From contig NZ_JAHLQC010000009.1 of assembly GCF_018918265.1 (NCBI RefSeq), forward strand, positions 94,613 through 158,612: a DNA stretch of 64,000 nt. Reading direction: 5' to 3'. Below are positions 25,282-34,163 of the stretch, one piece after another. Below the pieces are notes generated by a model. That model ran no database searches and was not told where the DNA came from. It saw only the letters and a program-made list of their open reading frames with translations. This DNA is from Falcatimonas sp. MSJ-15 (GTDB lineage Bacteria > Bacillota > Clostridia > Lachnospirales > Lachnospiraceae). Position numbers and translations under genes: made by a program. How positions within the stretch are numbered: the stretch's first letter is position 1; each line of letters starts with the position of its first letter.

Positions 25282-25939
25282 TGTTTTATTAAAAGGTAAT
25301 AATATTCTAAGACTGATATCAGGAATGTGGATAACAATAAGAATAGCTGTTATAGCGATGATTCTTTCGATAATACTTGGAACTGTCTTTGGACTTATAA
25401 TGACAAGTAAGAGTAAGATTATAAAAGTAATATGTAGAATATACCTTGAGATAGTCAGAATAATGCCACAGTTAGTACTTTTATTTATCGTATATTTTGG
25501 ATTCACTAAGATGTTTGGAATAAGCATGAGCGGTGAGACAGCTGCAATAGGCGTATTTACTTTTTGGGGATGTGCAGAGATGGGAGATCTTGTAAGAAGT
25601 GCATATATCTCAATACCAAAGCATCAAAGAGAAAGTGGTCTGGCACTTGGACTTACAAGAGTGCAGACAGCAGTATATATAATAATTCCACAGACAATAA
25701 GAATGCTTGTACCATCAATAGTAAGTCTTTTTACAAGAATGGTTAAGACGACATCACTTGTAGCACTTATTGGAGTTGTTGAAGTTGTCAAAGTCGGCAA
25801 GCAGATAATTGATGCTAATAGATTTGTCGCACCGAAGTCGGCAATATATGTATATGGAGCAATATTTATCATGTATTTTATCGTATGTTACCCGATGTCA
25901 AAACTTCAGGTATATTTAGAGAAGAAAATGAAAGGCTAG
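25262..25939 (+). CDS. Polar amino-acid ABC transporter permease, second subunit
   Basis: 225 residues with the same fold as its neighbour: LEIVRIMPQLVLLFIVYFGF and the EAA loop HQRESGLALGLTRVQTAVYIIIPQ, about five helices. The GAGGAGA site lies inside the upstream gene, which it overlaps by 20 bp. Two different permeases imply a heterodimeric channel. Confidence 0.9.
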   Translation: MQLLEINVLLKGNNILRLISGMWITIRIAVIAMILSIILGTVFGLIMTSKSKIIKVICRIYLEIVRIMPQLVLLFIVYFGFTKMFGISMSGETAAIGVFTFWGCAEMGDLVRSAYISIPKHQRESGLALGLTRVQTAVYIIIPQTIRMLVPSIVSLFTRMVKTTSLVALIGVVEVVKVGKQIIDANRFVAPKSAIYVYGAIFIMYFIVCYPMSKLQVYLEKKMKG

Positions 25940-25949
25940 GTGTTATATT

Positions 25950-26693
25950 ATGGGCGAGATTTTAGAGATTGATAATCTTACAAAGTCATTTGATGGCAAT
26001 GTAATACTTAACAATATCTCATTCAAATTAAAAAAAGGAGAAGTTGTAGTTGTTCTTGGACCATCTGGTTGTGGTAAGAGTACATTCTTAAGATGTATCA
26101 ATGGACTTGAGACAATCGATTCAGGTGAGATAAGACTTGATGACGCAAGAATAGATAATAATAAAGCTGAACTTCCAAGGATTAGGCAGAGAATAGGAAT
26201 GGTATTTCAAAGTTATGATCTTTTTCCACATAAGAATGTGCTTGATAATATAACACTTGCACCGGTTAAAGTTCAAAAAAGAAATAAAAAGGAAGCTGAA
26301 GAAGAAGCACTTCTACTTCTTGACAGAGTAGGGCTTAGGAATAAAGCAAAGTCTTATGAACGTCAGTTATCGGGTGGACAAAAGCAGCGAGTTGCGATAG
26401 TAAGATCTCTTATAATGCATCCGGAGATACTTCTGTTTGATGAAGTTACAGCAGCACTTGATCCTGAGATGGTAAGAGAAGTTCTTGAAGTTATCTTAGA
26501 ACTTGCAAAAGAAGGTAAGACAATGCTTATCGTAACACATGAGATGGAATTTGCCAGAGCAGTTGCCGACAGAATCATATTCATGGAAAGTGGCAATATA
26601 ATAGAAGAGAGTACACCGAAGGAGTTCTTTAGCAATCCAAAGACAGAGAGAGCAAAAGCTTTTATTAATACATTCCATTATGATGCTAAGTAA
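25950..26693 (+). CDS. Polar amino-acid ABC transporter ATPase (GlnQ/HisP type)
   Basis: 247 residues: Walker A GPSGCGKST, Q-loop FQSYDLFPHKNVLDNI (family form), signature LSGGQKQR, Walker B EILLFDEVTAALDPE with Val instead of the usual Pro/Ala, and H-loop VTHEMEFAR. 10 bp after the second permease. It powers uptake together with the binding protein at 26936. Confidence 0.92.
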   Translation: MGEILEIDNLTKSFDGNVILNNISFKLKKGEVVVVLGPSGCGKSTFLRCINGLETIDSGEIRLDDARIDNNKAELPRIRQRIGMVFQSYDLFPHKNVLDNITLAPVKVQKRNKKEAEEEALLLLDRVGLRNKAKSYERQLSGGQKQRVAIVRSLIMHPEILLFDEVTAALDPEMVREVLEVILELAKEGKTMLIVTHEMEFARAVADRIIFMESGNIIEESTPKEFFSNPKTERAKAFINTFHYDAK

Positions 26694-26757
26694 TAGATTA
26701 GGCGATTAAGTTTTTTATAAAAATAAAAATGTATTAAACAAATATATAAAGTATATA

Positions 26758-26878
26758 AGCAGCAGGCACATTAACTATATAAGTTGTAATAACTTTCTAT
26801 ATGTAATGATTTTCTATATTATTATAAAGTTAAAGATGCCGGAGTCAAAAGCCCCGACTTTGATGCCTGCTAACTGCT
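26758..26878 (+). ncRNA. Possible structured leader RNA before the amino-acid binding-protein gene
   Basis: AGCAGGCA (26761-26768) can pair with TGCCTGCT (26864-26871), enclosing about 95 nt that contains AACTTT...AAAGTT arms and a hairpin GGAGTC/GACTTT around AAAAGCCCC. This would form a junction directly upstream of the binding-protein gene. It matches no riboswitch I know, and the pairing was judged by eye. Confidence 0.3.
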
Positions 26879-26935
26879 TAAAAATAGAAGTAACAAAAGT
26901 TACATAATAATGAGATGGAAACAGGAGGAGAAACC

Positions 26936-27814
26936 ATGAAAAAATTATTAACACTTTTATTATCAGCATTACTTGTAACATCACTTTTTGCAGGATGTGG
27001 AAAAGGTGAGAGTACAGATGCAACAGACAAAAAAGATAACACAAAGACAGCACAGGCAAGAACACTTGATGAGATCAAAGAAAGCGGAAAGCTTATTATT
27101 GGTGTATTCAGCGATAAGAATCCATTTGGATATGTTGATGACAATGGCGATCTCAAAGGATATGATGTTAACTTTGGTAAGAGACTTGCAAAAGACCTCT
27201 TAGGAAGTGAAGATGCAGCAGAATTCGTATATGTTGATGCAGCAAGTCGTGTTGAATATCTTCAGACAGCCAAAGTAGATGTTATGCTTGCTAACTTTAC
27301 AGTAACTGATGAAAGAGCAGAAAAAGTAGACTTTACATTACCTTATATGAAAGTAGCACTTGGTGTTGTATCACCGGAAGATGCACTTATCACTTCAGCA
27401 GATGATTTAGAAGGTAAAAAACTAATCGTTGTAAAAGGAACAACAGCGGAATCATATTTTTCAGAGAATTATCCTGAACTTGAACTTGTAAAATTTGATG
27501 AATATCAGGAAGCATACGATGCACTTCTTGATGGACGTGGAGATGCATTCTCAACAGATAATACAGAAGTTCTTGCATGGGCACTTCAGAATGAAGGATT
27601 CAAAGTAGGAATCGAATCAATCGGTAATACAGATACAATCGCAGCAGCAGTACAGAAAGGTAATACAGAATTACTTGACTATATCAATGATGAGATTAAA
27701 TCACTTGCTGATGAACAGTTCTTCCATGCAGATTACAAAGATACACTTGAACCAGTATATGGCGACAGCATTGATCCAGATAACCTTGTTGTTGAAGGTG
27801 GAGTTGTTGATTAA
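26936..27814 (+). CDS. Polar amino-acid ABC transporter substrate-binding lipoprotein (SBP family 3)
   Basis: The start at 26936 (MKKLLTLLLSALLVTSLFAGC) follows GGAGGAG; an upstream ATG at 26915 would spoil the signal peptide. 292 residues with lipobox LFAGC, linker, then the family-3 fold: LDEIKESGKLIIGVFSDKNPFGYVD, GYDVNFGKRLAKDLLG, MLANFTVTDERAEKVDFTLPY. It is anchored outside and captures an amino acid, probably Glu/Gln/Asp-like or Cys; specificity is uncertain. It is set apart from the ATPase gene by 242 bp with a possible own leader. Confidence 0.9.
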   Translation: MKKLLTLLLSALLVTSLFAGCGKGESTDATDKKDNTKTAQARTLDEIKESGKLIIGVFSDKNPFGYVDDNGDLKGYDVNFGKRLAKDLLGSEDAAEFVYVDAASRVEYLQTAKVDVMLANFTVTDERAEKVDFTLPYMKVALGVVSPEDALITSADDLEGKKLIVVKGTTAESYFSENYPELELVKFDEYQEAYDALLDGRGDAFSTDNTEVLAWALQNEGFKVGIESIGNTDTIAAAVQKGNTELLDYINDEIKSLADEQFFHADYKDTLEPVYGDSIDPDNLVVEGGVVD

Positions 27815-27924
27815 GAGGTATTGACAATGATATATTGTTACAATTGTTGAAGAGTATGAATTGCCAGTAAATAGGCAAGAAAGAATCTTGATAAAATGAA
27901 GAAAAGATTTGTTATATAAGCATT

Positions 27925-27954
27925 AAAAGAGCCCCATTTGATGGGGCTCTTTTA
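27925..27954 (+). terminator. Intrinsic terminator of the amino-acid ABC operon
   Basis: AAAAGAGCCCCAT pairs perfectly with ATGGGGCTCTTTT around TTTG. Confidence 0.9.
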
Positions 27955-28004
27955 ATTGTCGCAGGTTTCTTGGAAAGATGGAAAATATGGAATATAGATG
28001 AAAT

Positions 28005-28053
28005 ATCCGTAAAAAAATTGCGGCTTATGTTGATTAATTTTACGGATTATAAT
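28005..28053 (+). promoter_or_regulatory. Promoter overlapped by a 10-bp inverted repeat
   Basis: ATCCGTAAAA (28005-28014) and TTTTACGGAT (28038-28047) are exact reverse complements; TATAAT at 28048-28053 touches the second arm. A further half site, TTTTACG, occurs at about 28073. This looks like a repressor operator covering the promoter of the downstream cysteine-cluster gene. The regulator is unknown. Confidence 0.5.
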
Positions 28054-28205
28054 ATACTATGAGTAATGATATTTTACGTCCGGATTGTTATAAACAAATT
28101 AAATAAAAAACATTGATTTTTAATAGTTAAAATGGAATAATGAGTAAATGAGTAGTATATTAGAAAAATAAAAAGGTAGAATATAGAAAGCAGGAAATAA
28201 AATAT

Positions 28206-28859
28206 ATGGAAAGAAATTGTAATTTTAATGATATATCAGATGGAAAGTTATATAATTCAGAGGATATGGCAAGACTTGGATGCAACGATTGCAAAGGATG
28301 TTCATCATGCTGTCAAAAAGTTGGCAATACGATAGTGCTTGATCCTTATGATATTATGAGAATGTCATCAGGAACAGGGCTTGCACCATCGGAACTTATT
28401 GGCAGTCACGTTGAACTTAATGTAGTCGATGGAATAATTCTTCCGAATCTTAAGATGGCAGGAACTGAAGAAAAGTGTACATTCTTAAATGCAGAAGGTA
28501 GATGCAGTATACATGATATAAGACCTGGTATATGCAGACTATTTCCACTTGGAAGAATATATGAAGATGGTGGATTTAAGTATTTTTTACAAAAAGACGA
28601 ATGTAAAGTCGCTAACAGAAGTAAAGTTAAGATTAGTAAATGGTTAGGGATAAAAGAACTTCCTAAATATGAGAAATATATTAATGAATGGCATTATTTT
28701 CTTAAGGACACAGAAGCAGAACTTAAGAATTATGATGAGACTGTATCTAAGAATATGAGTATGTACATATTAAAGGAATTTTATTTAAAAGAATATACTA
28801 TGGATAATTTTTATCCTGATTTTTATGAGCGACTTGCTAAGGCAAGAGCTATGTTCTAA
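28206..28859 (+). CDS. YkgJ-family cysteine-cluster protein
   Basis: 217 residues. The family signature C-x2-C-x2-C-x2-CC is near residues 25-35 (CNDCKGCSSCC), followed by DPYDIMRM, CTFLNAEGRCSIHDIRPGICRLFP and a later DECK. Such UPF0153/Fe-S oxidoreductase-like proteins bind zinc or an Fe-S cluster; their function is not established. No signal peptide. It stands alone, with a palindrome-covered promoter and its own terminator. Confidence 0.75.
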   Translation: MERNCNFNDISDGKLYNSEDMARLGCNDCKGCSSCCQKVGNTIVLDPYDIMRMSSGTGLAPSELIGSHVELNVVDGIILPNLKMAGTEEKCTFLNAEGRCSIHDIRPGICRLFPLGRIYEDGGFKYFLQKDECKVANRSKVKISKWLGIKELPKYEKYINEWHYFLKDTEAELKNYDETVSKNMSMYILKEFYLKEYTMDNFYPDFYERLAKARAMF

Positions 28860-29003
28860 TAAAAATAGTTCTAAAAATAGTTTGGTGCAAATATTTTTGA
28901 AAAAATTAGGACTTTTTATTAATCTTGGAAGTAAAATCGGTTCTTTGTCAAAAGTGAAGATAGAAGGCTCTTTGGCAAGAGTGGTGAAAAATCCAATATT
29001 GGA

Positions 29004-29032
29004 AACCTGGTGCGTTAGCATCAGGTTTTTTT
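29004..29032 (+). terminator. Intrinsic terminator
   Basis: AACCTGGTGC and GCATCAGGTT pair (one G-U) around GTTA and are followed by T7. The stretch 28860-29003 between the gene and this stem has no other signal. Confidence 0.85.
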
Positions 29033-29136
29033 GATATATTTAATGGCTTTTGTTAAGAGCAAGAGTAAAATTAGATGGTTTCCCTATTATAAAAAATATT
29101 TCCAAAATATACAAAAAGTATTTACAAAATATTCCC

Positions 29137-29192
29137 TTGACAAATTAAATTGTGTTAGTATATACTAGCCAAGGAAAATGAAAATCATTATC
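29137..29192 (+). promoter_or_regulatory. Promoter with a Fur box
   Basis: TTGACA at 29137-29142, 18-nt spacer, TATACT at 29161-29166. Immediately downstream, 29174-29192 matches 17 of 19 positions of the classical Fur consensus GATAATGATAATCATTATC. Binding there would block transcription when iron is plentiful. Confidence 0.75.
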
Positions 29193-29307
29193 ATTTAAAT
29201 TTGGAATAGCAGGGAAATGAAATTTTAATGATATATGAAGTGTCAGTTTTGATAAGCCAGATTAGTCAATAATACTTATAAATATAATAATTGAGAAAGG
29301 TATAATT

Positions 29308-29676
29308 ATGAGTAAAAAAACAGTAGAGGAAAAACGTATTAATGAGAAAAAACTTGTAATGACAATGATAAGAATATACTGTCATGGTAATCATAAGACT
29401 AAAAGAGGAGAGCTTTGCTTAGAATGTAGGGAACTTGCAGAGTATGCAGAACTTAGAATTGGTAGATGCCCATTTATGGAGACCAAGACTTTTTGTAGTG
29501 CATGCAAAGTTCATTGTTATAAGCCTGAGATGCGAGAGAAGATAAGGCAGGTTATGAAGTATTCAGGATGTCGTATGTTATTCAGTCATCCAATAATCAC
29601 AATAAAGCATGGAATTGTAACAATAAAAAGTGTCAGAAAGGAGAAGAAACAGAATGTTCAACAAAAGGCTTCTTAA
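29308..29676 (+). CDS. ygbA: YgbA-like ('nitrous oxide-stimulated promoter') family protein
   Basis: 122 residues with the YgbA pattern: MIRIYCHGNH, LCLECRELAEYAELRIGRCPF, TFCSACKVHCYKPEMREKIRQVM, YSGCRMLFSHPIITIKH. The many conserved cysteines suggest metal or Fe-S binding. E. coli ygbA is NO-responsive and its exact role is unclear. Here it is first in a Fur-box operon, and its last codons overlap the next gene by 23 bp. Confidence 0.8.
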   Translation: MSKKTVEEKRINEKKLVMTMIRIYCHGNHKTKRGELCLECRELAEYAELRIGRCPFMETKTFCSACKVHCYKPEMREKIRQVMKYSGCRMLFSHPIITIKHGIVTIKSVRKEKKQNVQQKAS

Positions 29677-31570
29677 AGAATTTGCCGGTAATAAAAAGTA
29701 TGTATCTGGAATAGTTATATGCCAATGTATTGTACTTATAGTGAATATTATATTTACATTATATACAGCAGGTATAATGGCAGATCTTCTTAATAAACAA
29801 TATGAAAAAGTTAATGTATTAAGTTATGGAATAATGGCTGCAAGTATAATTATTATAAGAGTAATTGCAACAACTATAATGTCGAAATTGTCTTTTGCAT
29901 CATCATCGAGAGTAAAAAAAACATTAAGAGATATGATATACGACAGACTATTTAAGGCAGGAAGCCATTACAGACAGATTATTGCAACATCAGAAGCTGT
30001 TCAGATAAGTACAGAAGGTGTAGAACAGTTAGAGATATATTTTGGTAAGTATATTCCACAGTTTTTCTATAGTATGATTGCACCACTTATTCTTTTTGCA
30101 ATAGTAGGAACAATGAGCATTAAGACTGCTATTGTTCTATTTATATGTGTTCCTCTTATACCGGCATCAATAGTAGCAGTTCAGAAGTTTGCCAAGAAGA
30201 TGCTTAATAGATATTGGGGAACATATACAGAGATGGGCGATAGTTTTCTTGAGAATCTTCAAGGGCTTACAACACTTAAGATATATAATGCAGATGACAG
30301 ATATGCAGTTAAAATGGATGAAGAAGCAGAGAAATTCAGAAAAGTTACCATGCGTGTGCTTATAATGCAGCTTAATTCAATAAGTATAATGGATCTTGTG
30401 GCATACGGTGGAGCGGCACTTGGAATAATTCTTAGTATACTTGATTTAAAATATGGAAAAATAGATTTTTCACAGTGCTTTTTTATAATAATGATATCAG
30501 CAGAATTCTTTCTTCCAATGAGAATGTTAGGCTCATTTTTTCATATAGCGATGAATGGCAATGCAGCTGCGGACAAGATATTCGGATTTATCGATTCAGT
30601 AGATAAATCAGAGGATATACATAATTGTAATAATATGGATGTTGATGTGGCAATTTGTAATAATAAGGATGTTAATGTGACAACCAAAGATATAGTAACC
30701 AAAGATATATTAATTAATAATGTAACAGGCAGTAATATAGTGGCTGATAATGTATCAACTAAGAAAGATGACTTAGAAGTTAAGCCTAGAGAAGATGATA
30801 AAATAAGTAATTCAGTAATAAAATTTAGTAAAGTAGGCTTTACTTATGACGGTGAAAAACAGATTCTTAATAATATCTCTTTTGATATAAAAAAAGGAAA
30901 TTTTGTATCAATAGTAGGTATATCCGGATGTGGAAAGAGTACAATAGCATCACTTATAATGGGAGAACATACGAATTATTCAGGTGATATTATAATAGAT
31001 GGAGTACACAACAGAGAATATAGTACAGAAAAGAGATATAAGAAGATAACAAGAATTAATCATAATAGTTATCTTTTTAAAGGGAGTATAAGAGAGAATC
31101 TTCTTATGGGAAAAGAGAATGCATCTGATAGCGAGATTTATGAAGTATTAAAACAAGTTGATTTATATGAGTTAGTTATGAATAATGGCGGACTTGATAT
31201 GCAGATAGAAGAGCGTGCAGCCAATATATCCGGTGGGCAAAAACAGAGATTTGCCGTAGCGAGAGCATTGTTAAAAGAAAGTGATATGTATATATTTGAT
31301 GAAGCGACTTCTAATGTTGATGCAGAGAGTGAAAATAAGATTATGGAAGTAATTAATAATATAGCAAAATATAAGACAGTAATTCTTGTATCGCACAGAC
31401 TTGCCAATGTTGTTAATTCGGATAATATTCTTGTTATGAATGAAGAAACTATATGTGAGAGCGGAACACATAATGAATTAATGGCTAAGAATGGATATTA
31501 TGCAGAATTATACAATAAGCAAAAAGAACTTGAGATGTATAGTAATGGAGGTGACTGTGATGAAGAATAG
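29654..31570 (+). CDS. ABC exporter half, CydD-like (fused permease-ATPase)
   Basis: The start at 29654 (MFNKRLLKEFAG) follows AAAGGAG inside the upstream gene. 638 residues: six-helix exporter domain (1-312), an unusually long hydrophilic linker (about 313-391, Asn/Asp/Val/Thr-rich with repeated DNA), then the ATPase with Walker A GISGCGKST, signature ISGGQKQR, Walker B MYIFDEATSNVD and H-loop VSHRLANV. CydDC exports cysteine/glutathione and affects haem-protein assembly; no cytochrome bd genes are nearby, so the substrate is open. It forms a heterodimer with the next gene. Confidence 0.8.
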   Translation: MFNKRLLKEFAGNKKYVSGIVICQCIVLIVNIIFTLYTAGIMADLLNKQYEKVNVLSYGIMAASIIIIRVIATTIMSKLSFASSSRVKKTLRDMIYDRLFKAGSHYRQIIATSEAVQISTEGVEQLEIYFGKYIPQFFYSMIAPLILFAIVGTMSIKTAIVLFICVPLIPASIVAVQKFAKKMLNRYWGTYTEMGDSFLENLQGLTTLKIYNADDRYAVKMDEEAEKFRKVTMRVLIMQLNSISIMDLVAYGGAALGIILSILDLKYGKIDFSQCFFIIMISAEFFLPMRMLGSFFHIAMNGNAAADKIFGFIDSVDKSEDIHNCNNMDVDVAICNNKDVNVTTKDIVTKDILINNVTGSNIVADNVSTKKDDLEVKPREDDKISNSVIKFSKVGFTYDGEKQILNNISFDIKKGNFVSIVGISGCGKSTIASLIMGEHTNYSGDIIIDGVHNREYSTEKRYKKITRINHNSYLFKGSIRENLLMGKENASDSEIYEVLKQVDLYELVMNNGGLDMQIEERAANISGGQKQRFAVARALLKESDMYIFDEATSNVDAESENKIMEVINNIAKYKTVILVSHRLANVVNSDNILVMNEETICESGTHNELMAKNGYYAELYNKQKELEMYSNGGDCDEE

Positions 31571-33203
31571 AAGTGGATTAGGTGTAATGATGGGGCTTAT
31601 AGGTCTTGTAAGACCGCTTATTCTTATCATGCTTGCTGCAATTATACTTGGCTGTATAGGTAATCTTTTTGCAACATTTATTACAGTACTTGGTGGTTAT
31701 GGACTTCTTAATGTCACAGGAATTAATGATGACATGTCGCTTTCATTTATTTTTACATTGATTGCAATATTTGCAATATCAAGAGGCATATTAAGATATA
31801 GTGAACAGGCATGTAATCATTATATAGCATTCAAACTTCTTGCAAGAATAAGACATGAAGTATTCAAAGCACTAAGAAGACTTGCACCTGCAAAGCTTGA
31901 TGGCAGAGAAAAAGGTAATCTTATTGCATTAATAACGTCAGATATAGAACTTCTTGAAGTATTCTATGCACATACAATATCACCAATAATGATTGCAATA
32001 ATAACATCAATATTTATGTCAATATTCATTGGAAGAATATATTATGTGCTTGGAATTCTTGCATTGTTATTCTATATAATTGTAGGTGCAATAATTCCTA
32101 TAATTAATGGCAGAATCGGTAAGAGTGCAGGAGAAGCATACAGAAGAGAATTTGGATCATTAAATAGTACACTTCTTGATAACTTGTATGGTCTTGATGA
32201 GATATTACAATATAATGTGCAGGATAAGAGAAATAAAATAATGTTAGATAAGACAGACAAGCTTGAAGATACTATGAGAGTATTAAAATATAATGAGAAT
32301 GTACAAAAAAATATTACAGATATAGCGATATCGCTTGCAGGAATAATATTTGTAATATGCAATATATATTTTGTGAAAAATGGGACAGTTACATTAGATA
32401 AAGCAGTAATATCAACGATTGCAATTATGAGTTCATTTGGACCTACAGCAGCACTATCAGCATTATCTAATAATCTGACACAGACACTTGCATGTGGTAA
32501 TAGAGTTCTTAATCTGCTTAATGAAGAACCGGTAACTTATGAGAATGTGAATGGTAAAGAATATGTAGATGATGATGTAATATGTGATATGGTAGATTTT
32601 GTTTATGATGCAGATAGTAAGATACTTGATAAGTATACTCATACTTTTACTAAAAATAAGATACATGGAATATTTGGAAAAAGTGGATGTGGTAAATCTA
32701 CATTAATAAAATTGATGATGAGATTCTATGAGACACAAAATGGAACAATTAATTATGGAAATAATAATGTTAATGACATTAAGACAAAGTCACTTAGGAA
32801 GCATGTTGCTTATGTAACTCAGGAGACATTCTTATTTAATGATACTATTGAGAATAATATTAAAGTAGCAAATAATGATGCAACGCATGAGCAGGTTATA
32901 GAAGCGGCAAAAAAAGCTTCTATACATGATTTTATTGAAAGCCTGCCTAATGGATATGATACTGTGACAGGTGAGATGGGTGATGGAATATCAGGTGGTG
33001 AAAAACAGAGAATTGGACTTGCAAGAGCATTTTTACATAATAGTGAACTTATGCTTCTTGATGAACCAACAAGTAATATAGATAGTCTTAATGAAGGAAT
33101 TATTCTTAAGAGTCTTAGAGAAGAGAAAAAAGATAAGACAGTTATACTTGTATCACATAGGCGTTCAACTATGGGAATATGTGATGATGTAGCGAAGATG
33201 TAA
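31560..33203 (+). CDS. ABC exporter half, CydC-like (fused permease-ATPase)
   Basis: The start at 31560 (MKNRSGLGVMMGLIGLVRP) follows GGAGGTG and overlaps the upstream gene by 11 bp. 547 residues: six membrane helices, then an ATPase from about residue 342 with Walker A GKSGCGKST, signature ISGGEKQR, Walker B LMLLDEPTSNID and H-loop VSHRRS. The C-terminus ends soon after the H-loop. The first part of the nucleotide-binding domain (CDMVDFVYDADSK) is divergent. Confidence 0.8.
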   Translation: MKNRSGLGVMMGLIGLVRPLILIMLAAIILGCIGNLFATFITVLGGYGLLNVTGINDDMSLSFIFTLIAIFAISRGILRYSEQACNHYIAFKLLARIRHEVFKALRRLAPAKLDGREKGNLIALITSDIELLEVFYAHTISPIMIAIITSIFMSIFIGRIYYVLGILALLFYIIVGAIIPIINGRIGKSAGEAYRREFGSLNSTLLDNLYGLDEILQYNVQDKRNKIMLDKTDKLEDTMRVLKYNENVQKNITDIAISLAGIIFVICNIYFVKNGTVTLDKAVISTIAIMSSFGPTAALSALSNNLTQTLACGNRVLNLLNEEPVTYENVNGKEYVDDDVICDMVDFVYDADSKILDKYTHTFTKNKIHGIFGKSGCGKSTLIKLMMRFYETQNGTINYGNNNVNDIKTKSLRKHVAYVTQETFLFNDTIENNIKVANNDATHEQVIEAAKKASIHDFIESLPNGYDTVTGEMGDGISGGEKQRIGLARAFLHNSELMLLDEPTSNIDSLNEGIILKSLREEKKDKTVILVSHRRSTMGICDDVAKM

Positions 33204-33244
33204 CATAATTACATAATAAAAGAGAAGAATGAAAGGAAGAATAG

Positions 33245-33619
33245 ATGAAAAATCCAATAAGAATTATATGGCTTATATTAGGCTTTGCGGCAATAGGGAT
33301 AGGAACAGTTGGAGTTGTACTTCCGGTACTTCCTACAACACCATTTTTATTACTTGCATCATTTTGTCTGGCAAAAGGTTCAGAGAGATTTCATACCTGG
33401 TTTACACAGACAAAATTGTATAAGACACACCTTGATGATTTTGTTAAGACAAGAAGTATGACATTAAGGAGTAAGTTTACAATCCTATTACCGGCATCAG
33501 CTATGTTAATATTGGCATTTATAATGATGCCTAACTGGTATGGTCGAGGATTTATAATATTTTTGATAATATTTAAATATGTGTATTTCTTCACAAGAAT
33601 AAAGACGATTGCGGCATAA
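33245..33619 (+). CDS. DUF454 (YbaN-like) inner-membrane protein
   Basis: 124 residues with the family core: IRIIWLILGFAAIGIGTVGVVLPVLPTTPFLLLASFCLAKGS split over two helices, then FHTWFTQTKLYKTHLDDFVKT and two more helices. The PVLPTTPF motif is diagnostic. Function unknown. AAAGGAAG precedes the ATG and it is 41 bp after the exporter, so it belongs to the Fur-box operon. Confidence 0.82.
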   Translation: MKNPIRIIWLILGFAAIGIGTVGVVLPVLPTTPFLLLASFCLAKGSERFHTWFTQTKLYKTHLDDFVKTRSMTLRSKFTILLPASAMLILAFIMMPNWYGRGFIIFLIIFKYVYFFTRIKTIAA

Positions 33620-33650
33620 TCGTATAAGTAATTATTAAGAATAGAATACC

Positions 33651-33700
33651 AAAGAAGTTGTTCTGCTAAAATGCAAAAAAGAGCAACTTCTTTTCTTTTT
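33651..33700 (+). terminator. Intrinsic terminator of the Fur-box operon
   Basis: AAAGAAGTTGTTCT pairs with AGAGCAACTTCTTT (one G-U) around 16 nt, then TTCTTTTT. Confidence 0.85.
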
Positions 33701-34163
33701 ATATTTTATAAAAATAATGTTTTACAAAAAAATCCCTAAATTTTGCTCCTTTTTTACCTTGATTTTACAAACTTTACCTGCTCTATATGGTAATAAAATA
33801 ATATTCTACTAGACAACTCAAGAAAATCAACAACATAATTCGTGTAAAACACAGAAAATATTTGACGATAAGTATATACTATATGAATTAAAACTATGAT
33901 ATGTATATGAAATGTAAAAAATAGTCTTTTTAGACAGATAGAACGAATATTTTACAAAAATCACTATACATTTTTATAAAAATGTAGAATACTGTAAACG
34001 CACATCGAAATTTGTCTATGTGATTAAACTGCTTATGCTGATAAGATATACACAGAAGACAGAAAATAAACAGAAAAGTATACTATATGAATTGTTGCGA
34101 TAATTGTAGTTAAAAGTACAGATAGATTGTATATTTCTGTTATTTATTTAAGGAGGAATTGGT
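33701..34163. other. 460-bp AT-rich gap without a gene
   Basis: No open frame, RNA or strong promoter is visible. The near-repeat agtatatactatatgaatt / agtatactatatgaatt occurs at about 33870 and 34077. AAGGAGG near 34150 belongs to the next gene. Confidence 0.5.
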
